Shown here in pieces: positions 1 through 12,368 of a DNA stretch of 64,000 bases (positions are counted from its first letter, which is position 1; each line of letters begins with the position of its first letter). The stretch spans positions 138,731,437 to 138,795,436 of the forward strand of contig OV884011.1 in NCBI GenBank assembly GCA_930367205.1, read 5' to 3'. Made by a program: the position numbers and the translations under genes. The notes beneath the pieces are model-generated. The model did no database searches, was not told the DNA's origin, and saw nothing but the letters and a program-made list of their open reading frames with translations. The DNA is from Acanthosoma haemorrhoidale. Taxonomy: Eukaryota > Arthropoda > Insecta > Hemiptera > Acanthosomatidae.

Positions 1-33
1 GTTGGCACCACCCCCTCCCTTAATTGTTATATA

Positions 34-143
34 CACAGGTGGTCTGAAAAGTTTCAGACCTCAACATGAAGATGATAATAAAATAAATAAAAGCTAGTGA
101 AATAAAAGCTTTGTTAGGTCGGAAACTTTTCAGACCACCCTCG
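34..143. mobile_element. Mariner-derived MITE (110 bp)
   Basis: A 110-bp element flanked by TA (32-33 and 144-145). Its ends are inverted copies of the termini of the 1.19-kb mariner at 58540-59730: the left end shares GGTGGTCTGAAAAGTTTC and the following ACCTCAACATGAAGAT, and the right end shares GTCGGAAACTTTTCAGACC and the closing ACCACCCTCGTA. The whole transposase region is gone; only about 70 bp from the left end and 40 bp from the right end remain. It lies to the left of the third SCAMP exon, so probably in a SCAMP intron. Seen: both termini and TA flanks. Inferred: it arose by internal deletion and could be mobilised only in trans. Confidence 0.85.
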
Positions 144-259
144 TATAAGCAAATACTTCATTTTTTTATTATAGAAGAATCCGCCCCCTAGTTATTTTTT
201 CTTGAATAAATTCATTAATATTATTATCTGTTAATGTTAATTTATGTTAAAACAGGAAC

Positions 260-2401
260 CTGAAAATCAGCAGGAGACATATTGGCTGTTGCATTTGGAG
301 CTGGGACAGCTGTTGTCCTTGAGTATGGAGGAGGAGGTTCTTGAGTAGCAGGCATGACAGCTGGCTCCGTTCTTTCTCCGCCACTCCGAACCTAATCCAT
401 TGAAAAATGATGGTTTAAAAACAAAATAATTTTTATTTAGTCAGCTTAAACTAATGATTCACAAACAAATTAATCAAGATCTAGTCAAATCTATCAATTA
501 TTCCAATAGTTTATAAGTATTCACAATTAATAACTATGAACCATAGAAAGTGTAATTCTATCCACAGTATTAACATGCAGTTGGGAAAAATAATAAGTAT
601 GAGGAGAGCGCTGTAGCTAGGGTGAACTCTCTACTTTTAGTTCGCGCTAAATGTTGTGAGAAGAATTAACTGAAGAATTATAGTGTCTTCAAAACTTATC
701 CATTCCCTCAATCTTCTTAATAATGAAATATTTATGGTTCTTGAACAATCAAATAATCTGAGATATAATATATATTTAAGGTAAATGTATTCTTTAATTT
801 ACAAACATAATCAGCTATCAGGTTGGAGTGATTAGGGAATATGCAGAAAAATACGATAGGGCAATATTTGTGAAGGGAAGTTATTGAATTGTTTATTTAA
901 AGTGGTTGAAACCTTAAAAGGGGATGATATCAATTAAAGAATAAACTTTAATGCTGTTTCTATTTGTTACAAAACAACTCAATATTGTTTGTTTAATTGT
1001 GTCATTTCCCCGACTAAAATTAAATACTCTTTTATACAGAGGGGTCAAAAAAAATGTATCCACTGGTTAACAGTCCATAACTTGCAAACTAATTGACGGA
1101 GTTGTCTCATTTTAGGTGAAAGTGTAGCTTTAAGTCCAACTTAAAGATATCACTGTAGGTGTTCGAAATGGTCACCATTAACATTCACACACAAACGATG
1201 CCGCCAAACTGCAGCATGAACTACTGACTGCAACGTGTTCAGTTGGATATTTGCACATGAATGTACAATGGATTCTCGAAGTTCATCCAATGTGCGTGGC
1301 TTTTGTCGATAAACGACGTCCTTAAGTGTTCCCCACAGGTAAAAGTCCAGAGGAGATAAGTCTGGGGAACGTGGTGGATACTCTACAGCACCTCTACGGC
1401 CTATCCATCTTCCTGGTAGATTTTCGTCGAGATAAGCTCTAACACGATTGTGGTAGTGGGTTGGGGCACCATCTTGTTGAAAGTAAAATCTTCCGTCTCC
1501 ATACAAGTCTTGGATAGCAGGTAAAATGGATGTTTGAAGCTTCTGAAGGTACATATCACCGGTAACTGTACCGTCAAAGAAGAATGGCCCAATCAAGCCC
1601 CGGTTAGACAACCCACACCACACATCTACTCCTGACAAATTCACGGCTTTGTCTACATGGACGTTTGGATTTTTGGCGGCCCAGTAGATGCAATTGTGGC
1701 GATTTACTGTACCATTGAGTTTGAACTGTGCCTCATCAGACCAAACAATTATCTCTGCCAACTCTTCATCATTGCGCACCATGTTATTAAACCACTCGCT
1801 GTACTCCATTCTACGATCTGGGTCGTCCTCGTTCATTGCGTGTAGCAATCTTGGGATGTAGCACTTCCACTTTGCTGTCTTCAAAATTCGCCGAACACTT
1901 GAGCGACTCACTCCAGTTTCATGGGCACACTGTGGTGAGCGAGTGAATTGTTGTAACACAAGATGGGAGTTAAATGGACTTGTTACTGTTACAGGTTTCC
2001 AGATCGTTGTTTGTGTACATCTTTAACACAGCCTTCGGCTTCAAATTTGTCTTGAATGCTATGAATCTTTAAACGTGTCGGTGGCTCTGTTTGATACACA
2101 TTTCGCCATTGCCGTTGAACCTCATTAATCTTTTCGTACTTAAAATGCCACTTTAAAACAAACTTCCTTTCATCAAATGTAAGCCTTACGCCAGCCATGT
2201 TTACTCGAGTAACAAGGTACAACTAACAATAAAACACTAACTATCTGGCGACTGTCATCTGACAAAACAAAACAACGCAATACAATGCTTGTATGGCGAT
2301 TGCTGGAACTACAAACTATTACACTACCAAAAATGAGACAACTCCATCAATTAGTTTGCAAGTTATCGACTTTTAAACAGTGGTTACATTTTTTTGGACC
2401 C

Positions 2402-2453
<52 letters not shown>

Positions 2454-5400
2454 AAAATATTTACATTCTTTTAAAAGATAACATAATTTTATTTTTAACT
2501 TTAAATTTATTTCATTAATGATCAACTGCTGTTTTAGGTTCTTTTTAACAAAAAGAAACTTATATTAATTATACTTGTCTATATTTTTTTCTTCAATGGT
2601 CTTCTTTTTTAATCAAATTAACTCTTCTTCCTGGTGCAACTTCTCTTCCGTTCCGCTTCCAGGCCAACAATAAATAACTTACAGAACTTTTTATTTCATC
2701 ACTTGACTCAGACACATATATCACATGCTGATCCCAAAACTAGAGAGAGAATAATTCTGTGTTCTCCTCATAAAACAACAACTATACTATATCACGGGCC
2801 AAAACTAGATGAGTAATTCTGTGTAAGTTCATCATGATACAACAACAACTATACTATAAAAGTTTTTCCATTATCACTAGACCCAGACACCTATACACTA
2901 GGCCGGTCCCATAACTAGATAGAGAATTATTCTGTGTGTGTTTTCATCATCACAACAACCAGTATACTATCTTTTGTTTTGTTTTTTCCACTCTCAATTG
3001 TTTTTATTTGCCTTCTTGATTCAAGGTTGGATTAAATATGATATTAGATATTGTTGAGTTTGTATATAAATATTTAATCCATATATATATGAATGTAACA
3101 TTCATCAAAATTTTAATTACAAACCATATTTGTACTGTATGTAATGATACTTATATTGTACATGTTAATAAAGTTAATGTAGCAAATCCCAAAGGGAAGG
3201 GCTCTACTTCCAAATAGGTACAGAGCAATTGTTTGATAGCTACCGTTTGTTTTAGCTCTATGATATTCTGAGGGAGAAAAAATGTTTTTATAAATACAAA
3301 AAGTTTTCCAAGAAAAAGCACTCTCTTTCAAGTTAAGCTATGATATTACAAACATAAAATCATTAATAAAATGCAATACTCACAAACCCTGTCTAACTTA
3401 TAGATAGCTTTAAGCTTTAACATGGCATGCCTCTAGTTGGCATAGCTTTCTTGTATCTCAATGGAAAACATGAAAAATCTGCACTATATATTTGAGTTTA
3501 CTTACTACCCTTTTCTAACTAGATTGTATGTTAAATTTATGGGACCATGACAGAAATAAAATCTGCTCTCCTAGGTGAAAATCAAAATTTAACCTATCCT
3601 CCAGCACTCACAACGTTCTGACCTACTGATTAGAAACCTTCTATATTTTTAACACTACAGGTAAAAAGGACACATCTTATATGTTAACATACTTCCAATA
3701 CATTCTGGTGCCAAAACCTTGTATCTATGGGTCTTAGCTTCATCCACCAGTCGAGCCATCACAGCCTGGATTGCTTAACTCTTTATTTTCCTTCCATCTG
3801 CTATCACTTTTATTGATGGGGCTGTCTCTTCCTAACGATTCACATAACCGGCCCACCTTCCTATTTTAATAAGCTTTATGACAACTATCTCATCGAATAT
3901 TTCTAAGAGCTCTCTGTTACTTCATAATCCTCCAATGGTATCTTGTGAAGAGGTGGGGCCTTAGCAACCTATTTAGACTATAGAGAAACCGATTATGATT
4001 TGTTGTCATATTTTGGGTCTTGTGACTGACTATTGGCATAAACTAGTGATACCAAACAGATGAACTCATCAACCCATTCAAACTGATCTTCTCTCATTAA
4101 TATTGTGTCTTCATGGTTAGGTCCATGTTGTTCAACTTGTAGGAATTATTTATCAGCCCCATCAATTTCGCAACTGTTTCCAAGACCAAAAATATCAAAA
4201 CAAGGCACAGATAGAATAGCATAATTTTAAACAATATAGTATCTCACTACCCACTTAAGTGCCAAGTTGAAAAGTGAGCATGAAATAAAATCTCTTTCTA
4301 AGATCATGTTCTCTAAGGAAGGTGCAAGTAAATCTTCCTGGTTTTTCACACAAATATCAGTCCTATCATTGTCAAACAAATCATACATACCAGCCCCCAA
4401 GGTATACTAATCCTACCGAGAGCTATAAACAGCTTGCTCTATTATACACTGTTGTAAGTAGACTTCAAGTCCGTAAACAATTATTTGATTGATTTGTTCT
4501 GCCGCAAACAATGGACTCTTTGAGAACTCCCTACCTAGATACAAGACAATTTATATTATTTAAAAAAAATACATTAGTGGTAGTATCATAGAATAAAGTC
4601 AGTTTTCCCATTCTGTCTAAAATAATCTACCAATAGCAAGATAACGTGCCCTTTCTGCTAAGTACATTAATCTAATCTAACTTCAACAAACATACAAGCA
4701 AGAAACTAACAGAATTAATATTATTCTCACATGTGGTACAAAACTTTAGATTGATTTATATAATTCTTATGACCACTATTGCTGTTCTAGATACAGAAAG
4801 ATTATTTGATCTCCAGCTATTACTGAGATACAGTTGTTTTTTAAACATACTGTGTGATGCAATATGACTTACTTAGTGGTGTTGATTAATAATATAAGAA
4901 CCTAATGACTTAAAACAATAATTAGGGCCTTACAAGATAAGATAATGATAACTAATTATAAAAAGGTAAACATTTATTGTTCAATTTACATAATTGAAAA
5001 ACAATATTTCTACTAACTAACCTGATTCAACGATTTTTAATTTTGAGGGTTAATGAAATTAGTCATATCAAAACATTTTCATAATCTTACTAATACCAAC
5101 TATTCAGTACTTCTAGAAAATAAAAGAATCCATAATAATAATTTAAATAAAAAATATGAGATCATTGATCCATAGTAAATTCTATGAATCACCCAGTGAG
5201 ATGACCATGCAGATAATTTTTAACCTTTTTTTATGTGTGATGTTTGCATACAAAATTATCTCCAAAACAAAAAAGAACATTCAAATTTTTAGATACATCC
5301 ATTTGTAAAAAATCAAATATGTCATGAAAGTCTTATAAACACGATAAGCAAGCATTAGATAAAATCATTAGTAAGTGATATACAATAAAGATATACAAGG

Positions 5401-6854
5401 ATTACTTTAATAAAAGCCAGTTTAAAAATGTAACTATCAACCAAAGTATATTTAAACAGTATTATTTTCAAACAATACTTATTATTATAATCTGCAATAT
5501 AAAAATTATAATTTTAAACTATTCTACTCAACATAATAATCTACGCATGACATAATGACATATTTCTAGGCAAGCAGGAAAACATTCAATCGCTCACAGA
5601 ACAAAATACAAGTACACTGCACTTAAAAGTAACAATTACAGTATAATCTGAAAATATGTGAACTTGACATTATAAGACAATGGAGTATAAACTCAATTCC
5701 AAAATTTCTAGTTATTGTTTATTTTGACAATGAGATACTTTAAAGTAGCAATTTAAGCCAACAATAGTGCCAATCATGATATTTTGAGCATATACAAGGG
5801 AGGAGTGTTTATCCATTACCAAATAATTTACTGCCATTACTATAATTTATAATTATTATTAAAATTTACTTGCCCAACAAATCAAAAATACAAAATTCTA
5901 GAAATCTGTACATGAAATTAAAGAAAGGCTGTGAAGAATATTTATCAACCAATGTGTAACCTGGAAGTATAATTGTCAATTAAGCTTATTTTTAACACAA
6001 AGCTCACTTTAATTGCAGATTATTCACTATTCAAAACAAAAATAAACTTAAAAAAGTATTAGTAGGGATATTACACAGCACTGACTAAATAAAACGATTA
6101 AAGCATACATCCGCACAATGCATTAGACAAATAAACATAATTGAATAGTCAACAAACAATCAACATACATGAATGTAAATTTAATAATAAAATAAAAGTC
6201 AATTGTAAAATAAAACATACAGCATTTGCGGCTGGTTGGGAAGGCTGATCTGCAAATGGATTATATTCTTCAAGTCCTCTCTGTACGCTACTTGTTTGTT
6301 TTGTAACTTGCTGAACGGCTGGATCCTAATATACACAACAGACTTTACAAGATTTGATTCGATATTTTGACCCTATTGTAATCAGCTAAATTGAAAATTA
6401 TTTTTTGTAATAATTAAACTAACTTAGAGTGTTAAGTAATAAAATCAATACCCACTCTACATCTGGGATTCATGCAATAACTATAAACAAGGAATATATT
6501 ACATATACATATAAAAATTAAATTTGGAACTTAACATTGTTTTTTCATTAGCAGTAAATGTAATCACATCTAATTGCTCTTAGCTGAAAAATGCCAATTC
6601 TCACAAGGATTCATCAAAATCTTTCAAATAAACTTAAATGAAAGTCTATTTAATAGTTTAAATTAACACAAGATATAATTTGTAATAAAGCTTAACCAAG
6701 ACATATTTATGACATCAATTAAGTATTTCTTTATGAAAAATTATAAAGTATTAGACATAATATAATACAAATTTGCATATAACTCACTTACCGCAAAAGG
6801 GTTGTCCACAGTTGGAGGCCCAAATGGGTTAACTACATCATCAAAACCCGACAT
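260..6854 (-). CDS. Scamp: Secretory carrier-associated membrane protein, 5' part
   Basis: SCAMPs are four-helix membrane proteins of recycling endosomes, Golgi and secretory vesicles, acting in endocytic and exocytic traffic. Three coding exons are seen: 6792-6854 (begins MSGFDDVVNPFG), 6221-6325 and 260-391. Each is a whole number of codons (21, 35, 44) with AG/GT borders, so all junctions are phase 0. The 100 residues form the typical cytosolic N-terminus: NPF motifs for EH-domain partners (NPFG and NPFA in exon 1, NPFA in exon 2) and a proline run EPPPPYS in exon 3. The coiled coil and the four membrane helices are not in the window and must lie beyond the left edge. The start is the ATG at 6852-6854. 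Introns 1 and 2 are about 0.5 and 5.8 kb; intron 2 holds a DD41D transposon and a hairpin-ended element. Family assignment rests on the NPF/proline architecture and the MSGFD start. Confidence 0.85.
1037..2406 (-). mobile_element. rosa-like DD41D IS630-Tc1-mariner transposon
   Basis: A 1.37-kb DNA transposon with terminal inverted repeats of about 76 bp (1037-1113 and 2330-2406). The outer end reads AGAGGGGTC and the inner end shares CTTGCAAACTAATTGA, with only a few mismatches between the arms. TA dinucleotides flank both ends, as expected for this superfamily. The single gene inside runs on the minus strand. The right end runs straight into a (TA)n tract, so the exact right target duplication is ambiguous. 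It sits in SCAMP intron 2, parallel to that gene. The high TIR identity and only one obvious frame break in the transposase suggest a fairly recent insertion. Confidence 0.85.
1150..2198 (-). pseudogene. DD41D transposase with one frameshift
   Basis: Transposase of the IS630-Tc1-mariner superfamily, which cuts and inserts the surrounding element. The N-terminal helix-turn-helix part starts at the ATG at 2198 (MAGVRLTFDERKF) and runs to about 1989. The catalytic part runs in another frame from about 1990 to the stop at 1150. The break is a single missing base in the QRSG region; reading on in the second frame gives a continuous KPVTVTSPFNSHL linker into FTRSPQ. Catalytic motifs: WSDEAQF (first Asp), FQQDGAPTHYH (second Asp) and SPDLSPLDFYLWG (third Asp). 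I count 41 residues between the second and third Asp, the DD41D spacing reported for rosa-type elements. Total length is about 350 codons, normal for the family. Apart from the frameshift I see no internal stop. Confidence 0.85.
2405..2449. repeat. (TA)n microsatellite
   Basis: About 22 uninterrupted TA units directly abutting the right end of the DD41D transposon and the left end of the hairpin-ended element. It may be the TA-rich target of both insertions. Confidence 0.95.
2451..3080 (+). mobile_element. Unclassified non-autonomous element, copy 1, with terminal hairpin
   Basis: About 630 bp that match 52328-52872 in opposite orientation, including shared stretches such as CTTCTCTTCCGTTCCGCTTC and TTGCCTTCTTGATTCAAGG. 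No coding potential. It contains three diverged units of a roughly 70-bp internal repeat with the core AACTAGAGAGAGAAT followed by TTCTGTG and ACAACTATACTAT; copy 2 has two units. The right end is a hairpin: GGATTAAATAT at 3029-3039, a 30-bp loop at 3040-3069, and the perfect complement ATATTTAATCC at 3070-3080. No terminal motif allows a superfamily call. Seen: two copies, internal repeats and the hairpin. Inferred: it is mobile, because copy 2 interrupts a piggyBac element. Confidence 0.75.
3081..6220. other. Remainder of SCAMP intron 2, no feature seen
   Basis: AT-rich sequence between the hairpin-ended element and the second SCAMP exon. The only open frame of any length (3113-3331, minus) has no recognisable motif and biased AT-driven composition. 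I see no repeat shared with the rest of the window here. Confidence 0.6.
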
Positions 6855-9345
6855 TCTAGAAATACTAACAACAATAGCTAAATCAGTAATAGACGAGAAA
6901 TTAAGAATCTAAATGTTATTTAAAACTTCACGAATAGAACACATTTCTTCGACAAAACTGAACTTGAACTTCTGGAGTAGACTAAATGACGTAACGTATG
7001 GGTAGGCTCTCCTGTCTGTTACTTCTAAACAACTGCCATTATTATCATAAAGAATCAAAGTCACTAATTTAACATAAGAAATAATGTAACCACAATGTGA
7101 ATTAACTTCAATCTGAAACAAACTTTACTATACTGTAACTGGCATTTAGTTGAATCATTTGACTACAATTTAGTGACGAACAAACAAAACAAATCGAATG
7201 TGATATACTACCAATTAAGATTTACGGTTACGAAAATGATTTATTACTAGTCTTAATGATTTCTTATGATTATAGTCCACTAAAGTCCCAACACTTAATC
7301 CAAATCATTAATCAGGACGTCGAGAGCTTTAATTTGATAACCTACTTAAATTGATAAGAAAATGTTTATTTTTAATTACAAGTACCTACTGTTTAATAAT
7401 AACTGTTCATAAGGTAGCTTTTATTTTTAACATGTTTAGGGTTCCAAGTAAAACTTTATAATATATCTTAATTGTGATATGTTGGAACTCAGATAGCAAG
7501 ATACAGAGACAAGACTCTAACTATAAATCCTCACCAAGGATTGCTGGGAACCAAAGCCTGAGACGGTTAGCTGGTGTAAAAAGGAACTTAGCTTTACAGA
7601 AGTAAATTACCTGTGCATAAGTAATAAACAAGGACTACCACTACAGAAAACCTATTTTTACACATCAGAACAAAAAGAGGCAAATGTGGCTTAGGGAATA
7701 AAAGATAATTGGGATGTAGACCAGCTGCGACCAGTTACCAGCCTAACGGTGGGTAACAATTAGCACCTTAGTGTGAGGGATTGTGTACCACTAGCTCACC
7801 ATCCACGATGGCCCAATGACTCAAGTAATTACAGAAAAAAATAAAGATAAGTGAAGACCACTTTTTAGACGGTGGATAGGGTTAAGTGGTATATTCGAAA
7901 GGGATATAAGCCAGACAAAGGTATCATGCATGACCACATGTAGATGTGTGAAAATTGTTATACCTATTTTTGATTAAAAAATTCAGAAAAGAGAATGTAA
8001 TTGAAAACATAAAAGAGGGCATTGACGATTTTTCTAAGGAATTTTGAATAAAGGGTCAGGAGTATTTGAATATTCGATGGTATGTATGGATACACACTTC
8101 TAGTCTGTATGTCAGGACTTAGTTAATAATTATGAGGTATACTGTGTTTCGTGAGTAACTGACGTTACAAAAATAATCATCTTAAATACATAGTGCTAAT
8201 TGAACTGTTAAGTTGAAGATGTTTGTCCTGGGATTCAATTTGTCACAATGAGGAATAGAATTCTCACATTTTCTTATCAACGCGCTCTTTGATAAATAAA
8301 ATTATATCATAACACGATATTTTTCTATTTATTATTTCAACTAGCTTCAGTGTCTATATATTTCCGTTTACTCTATTATCTACTTATTTTACTAATATTA
8401 TTTTATGTCAAATTTATTTTAATTTCCAAGGACAAAAGGGCAGACGATTTTTAAAGTTAGCGATGTTTTTTTATTATTATTTTATAGTTGGAAAAAGATT
8501 TGTGGAGGTATTTTGGGCTTTTCCACTATCCAAAATACCAACTATATATCTAAGGAATCCAACGTAGCACGATTGAGAAAACAGAGTAGTATGTAGCCCT
8601 GAGGCAGAAGAGTCCCAGTCCCACCTGTCTGGTAGGCAGGACATGCATTTTCATTTTAAGGAACAAGGACTGATCGGAGTATGCGGATAAAAAACATATC
8701 AACAAACAATATTTCATACATCAGCACAGTTCACTGATGTTTAAATAGTTGTGAATGTTCATGGAAAAGCCGAAATCCTCATACTAAACGTGCTGAGTCC
8801 TCAAGTGTCACCTAAAGTCCCCTGTAACGGTCCCTGAAAACTATCATGAACGGCTATCAAGCCATGCCTTCCAGCACCCTCCCGGGGTTATATCGGAATA
8901 ATTTACTATACTTTGATAACTCTCTTTCCTTGAAAAGGAGAAAGAAAATATTATGTTTTATTTAGAATAAAAACAGGAAAATATAAAAGAAGAGGTTTAT
9001 ATTGAACATTGAGCGGGGTAAACTTCTATCGTGTATGTTGTACAGTAGTAGTCAAAAAATTAGTTAACCGTGCCGTTTCACATAGTAAGGGTTTCGATGA
9101 TCTTACTATTTACTCATTGTTGATCGATTTCTTAAGTTGTTTGAATTATGCTTATTAACAAACACATTCAAAAGCAGTTTCTCTGCACTCGCCCCATTGA
9201 TTGGTACGTTACATGGACATTAGTAACCACGGGCATAGATGTTCTAGACAAATGTTCAAAGATTAAGTATATTGTCATTAATTTGGATTTATGTTATTTA
9301 GGTTTTCGTTAATTTTTTTCATAATTAGAAACCCTCAAGTTTTAA
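6855..9345. other. Region upstream of SCAMP, no gene seen
   Basis: This holds the 5' flank of SCAMP (no TATA box or initiator could be assigned) and then unique-looking AT-rich sequence. The stretches 7480-7830 and 8560-8890 are more GC-rich than their surroundings and may be old repeats, but they match no family I can name and have no open frame. Confidence 0.5.
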
Positions 9346-9725
9346 CCTGTGTGCCTGTCTGTTTTCTTCTGGCAATTGCGAGTCCCTTGTTTGTCCTATA
9401 AACATGAAATTTTAATTCGATATTCCATTTGTTTGATTAGCCAATGGCATGGAAAATATTTTTATCTCCATCAAACATAATCACGGCTTATTCATTAATC
9501 AATTGATTAATTGGCAATGAAACTATAAATAGTTCTCTATCATATTGAGAAGTTTATCAAATTAAAGATCGCCCTTATTAATAATATTCATTTTTTTAAA
9601 CTGTAATTACACAATGCCATTACAATTGTATTCATATTCGGTGATGATAAATTGCATGGCAGTTACATATATTTGATGCATTGAAGACGCTAAAAATAAA
9701 AGCTATCATGTAAAAAATAATAAGT
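9345..9725. repeat. Unclassified interspersed repeat, copy A
   Basis: Contains CTATAAACATGAAATTT followed by TTTGATTAGCC and ends with CGCTAAAAATAAAAGC. The same succession of motifs, diverged, recurs at 34430-35230 (CAATAAACATGAAATTT, CCGTTTGATTACTC, ACTAAAAATAAAACC), and the last motif also occurs near 27120. No open reading frame or terminal repeat was found. Probably a non-coding transposon remnant or satellite-like repeat. Confidence 0.55.
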
Positions 9726-10446
9726 GTCGTAAACCAGTTTTACTATTATGTAATAATAAAATAATTAGATTTTCATCACCTCATTCGGACTTGGCAATGA
9801 CATTTAGTTTTTTGGCTGTATACCATTTTTAAATCGTCTAATCGATATCCTCGATTATCAAGTAGACTTCACCATGCAATTCTACTAAACGCTAAAAGAT
9901 CTAAATTTAAAATTTCAGCAAAAATGTTTTTACTTTATATGATGTGATATGAGCCGAGTGGAGAAGTTATTCAAAAAGTATTTCAACTTTATTAAAGCAT
10001 ATTTTCAGGGATGATAACCGCAATTGACGTAGAATAATTTTCTGTGATGTAATGAGAACTGATTGGTTTTTTTTTTCATGAATCGTTAAGATTCAATTGC
10101 AAGTGAAGGAAGAATATATGTCAATAGAGTGGTTGGAATTAGGACTACACTATCTTAAATCGCCGAGGAAGCATGACTAATAGAAAAATGATAAGAGCAT
10201 TGTTTTATGCCAAACAATCGTTTTGTTATTATATTGTACTGAAGTCAACGGTTTACAACCTTTATGCTACTACACCTCCCTAAAAAACGTTTCCCGCGAC
10301 TCCACATCTTTTAATAGATATAATAATATAGACACGTTTTATATAATAATAATAACTTTATTACAAAAAAATACAATAAAGAGAATGATAACAAGGTTAC
10401 AGACATCCATATTTATTTTTACATTAAATTACTAATTGAAGTACAT

Positions 10447-11290
10447 TTAACACATCACAATTGAATGCAAGGGTTGTTGTTTATTGATACTAAATTTATC
10501 AAATCTTGGGGGCAATGTGGTGAGTGCCACTCGTAACTCTTTCCCGACTAACTTGGTTTTTATTGCAGCTAGTGCCAAAAAAACGGTTTTGTATAAATAA
10601 AACGTCACAAACAGCAGAAGAACATGCATTGGTTTGCAATACAAAGATTCATAATCTTTACTAAGATTTATCCAAAATTTAATTATGTTTTCGTTTTATA
10701 AATTTTGTTGCTGACTGCTTGATAATTCTATCAATTTATCTTTTTTGATGGTTGTCAGGTCAAATTCTTCATCTTCAATGTCGATAAATGGATTCTGTAT
10801 CCGCAATACCTTTGAGAAATCAAGGTCTTTGAAATAATTTTAAAAATGCAGCATAAACCATCCAAGCCTTTAATAAATAGATTATTGCTTGTTTCAATAT
10901 TGACTATGACCCAGAAATCTTTTGAAAGTGAAAACATCCATCTAATTTTTTTGTAAATTTGATTATCATAGCTTCAGCTTTTTCTTTGTGTTTTTGAACA
11001 ATTGGATGCATTGATTTATTTAATACAATCAATTTTCAAAAAAAAAATAGACAAGTTTAACAATAAAATTATCTATTGTCCTCAAATTTGCCTCGTCATG
11101 GCAGTTTTATTCGAGAAAGGTTGGTATTTCATGTTGTGCTCAAATAATCTTGAACCACTTTTGCACCAGATAGCCAGTGAACTTCACAATAAGACAGAAG
11201 TGAGGTATAATTAGCTCCCATATCAATACACAGCTTTGCTCTCAAAGGACTGACTGTTCCTAATGTAGTTTTTATAACTTTTGCAAAAAT
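10447..11290 (-). pseudogene. hAT-family (ZBED-like) transposase, C-terminal part, decayed
   Basis: The minus strand reads like the C-terminal half of a hAT transposase of the ZBED5/SCAND3-like group, broken by several stops and shifts. The best piece is 10447-10644: a LLLFVTFYLY block, FLALAAIKTK, then KELRVALTTLPPRFDKF and a final HSIV. This matches the hAT C-terminal dimerisation domain, whose usual form has TYLCE, GFS and IKTK. Farther 5' (near 11160-11180) a VHWLSGAKV block resembles the conserved RWLSRG motif. There is no intact frame and no terminal repeats were located, so this is a fossil. Hits to the usual Cys-Glu of TYLCE are lost (LYKT here). Confidence is high for the family and low for exact borders. 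Confidence 0.7.
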
Positions 11291-11535
11291 GTTGTTCAAT
11301 TCCTTATTTTTTATATTATATTTTTGACATTAATTAGGACTCCAGTGTTATTCAGCTAAAAAAAGGGTATTAATAAAAAATCAAACTTTAGTTTGACATT
11401 ATTTTAACAATAAAACCATTATCATCAGTTTGTCAGGTAATTTACGATACTAATTATTCATTGAATTAATTTGACAATTTCTAAATACGTACTTTTTGAA
11501 CAATTAAATTTTTTTTTTTCCATTTTGACAAATTT

Positions 11536-11677
11536 GTTTGTGTTAGCCTATAGTATGTTGAAGGGGGATGAAAAATTACTACCCTTTCAGCTCTAGTGTT
11601 AGCCTATAGCATGGATGAATACCACAGGATAGGGCATGAAAAATACTGTAAAATTATGCCACTCCCAGCTCTAGCTC
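11536..11677. repeat. Two-copy tandem duplication
   Basis: The block GTGTTAGCCTATAG...ATG...GAAAAAT...CAGCTCTAG occurs twice in direct succession (about 11536-11596 and 11596-11675). The second copy is longer by roughly 20 bp. No coding content. Confidence 0.7.
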
Positions 11678-11679
11678 AA

Positions 11680-12360
11680 TTAGGAGAGCTCTTAGAACAA
11701 TCAAAAAAATTTCCATTTGTGGTTTTTAGGCAAATGTTTTTAAAATTTACATAGCTGTGATTCGAAAAAAGTTGATATATCTTGATAAAATTTGGTACTT
11801 TTTCCTGTAACCCAATACAAATTGTACTGTGCAAAATTTCATGGAAATCTGAGATGGTGAAGTAAATTTTGTTCATTTCATCAGGAACAACTTAAGAAGT
11901 ACATGCACAAAATTAAATATAACATTAATTTGACTAAAACAACATTTTTAGTTTCACCTCCAGGAGAAAGAATAGTCGGGCGAAACCACCCTAGAGCAAG
12001 CAACATAAAGTTGTCAGAGAAACCTGATCTCATGTCCATTTCGAGCCTTCTATTCGACTAAATTTAGGCTTAAATGTCATTGAAATTGTAACCAATCAGC
12101 TTAGTGACTCCAAAAATCATAGTTTTGGCACTAATTTATAGTGTCATCATTTTGGACATTTTATTATTCACTCTCCCAAAGCTGTAAGGATTCAGCGATA
12201 TTATCTGTTTTAGATTTTTTTAAATTTACTTGACACCCCCTCCCAGGGGTGTTAGAGGTTTCTTATTCTCTCGGTATTTTTTTCCAAATTATGTCATATG
12301 TGTATCCAGTTTGGTGTAAATTCCTCCAGGAATTCTAGAGTAATGCCGGAATACACACAC
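11680..12360. other. Intergenic stretch, probable old repeat, unclassified
   Basis: Moderately complex non-coding sequence (for example around 11760-11880 and 11940-12050) with a texture different from the flanking AT-rich DNA. No open frame, terminal repeat or second copy in this window was found. Confidence 0.3.
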
Positions 12361-12368
12361 AGCCGTAC

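Noticed and set aside
2634..2816. 60-codon open frame inside the hairpin-ended element
   Set aside because: The frame is not kept in the second copy, so it is not a coding sequence.
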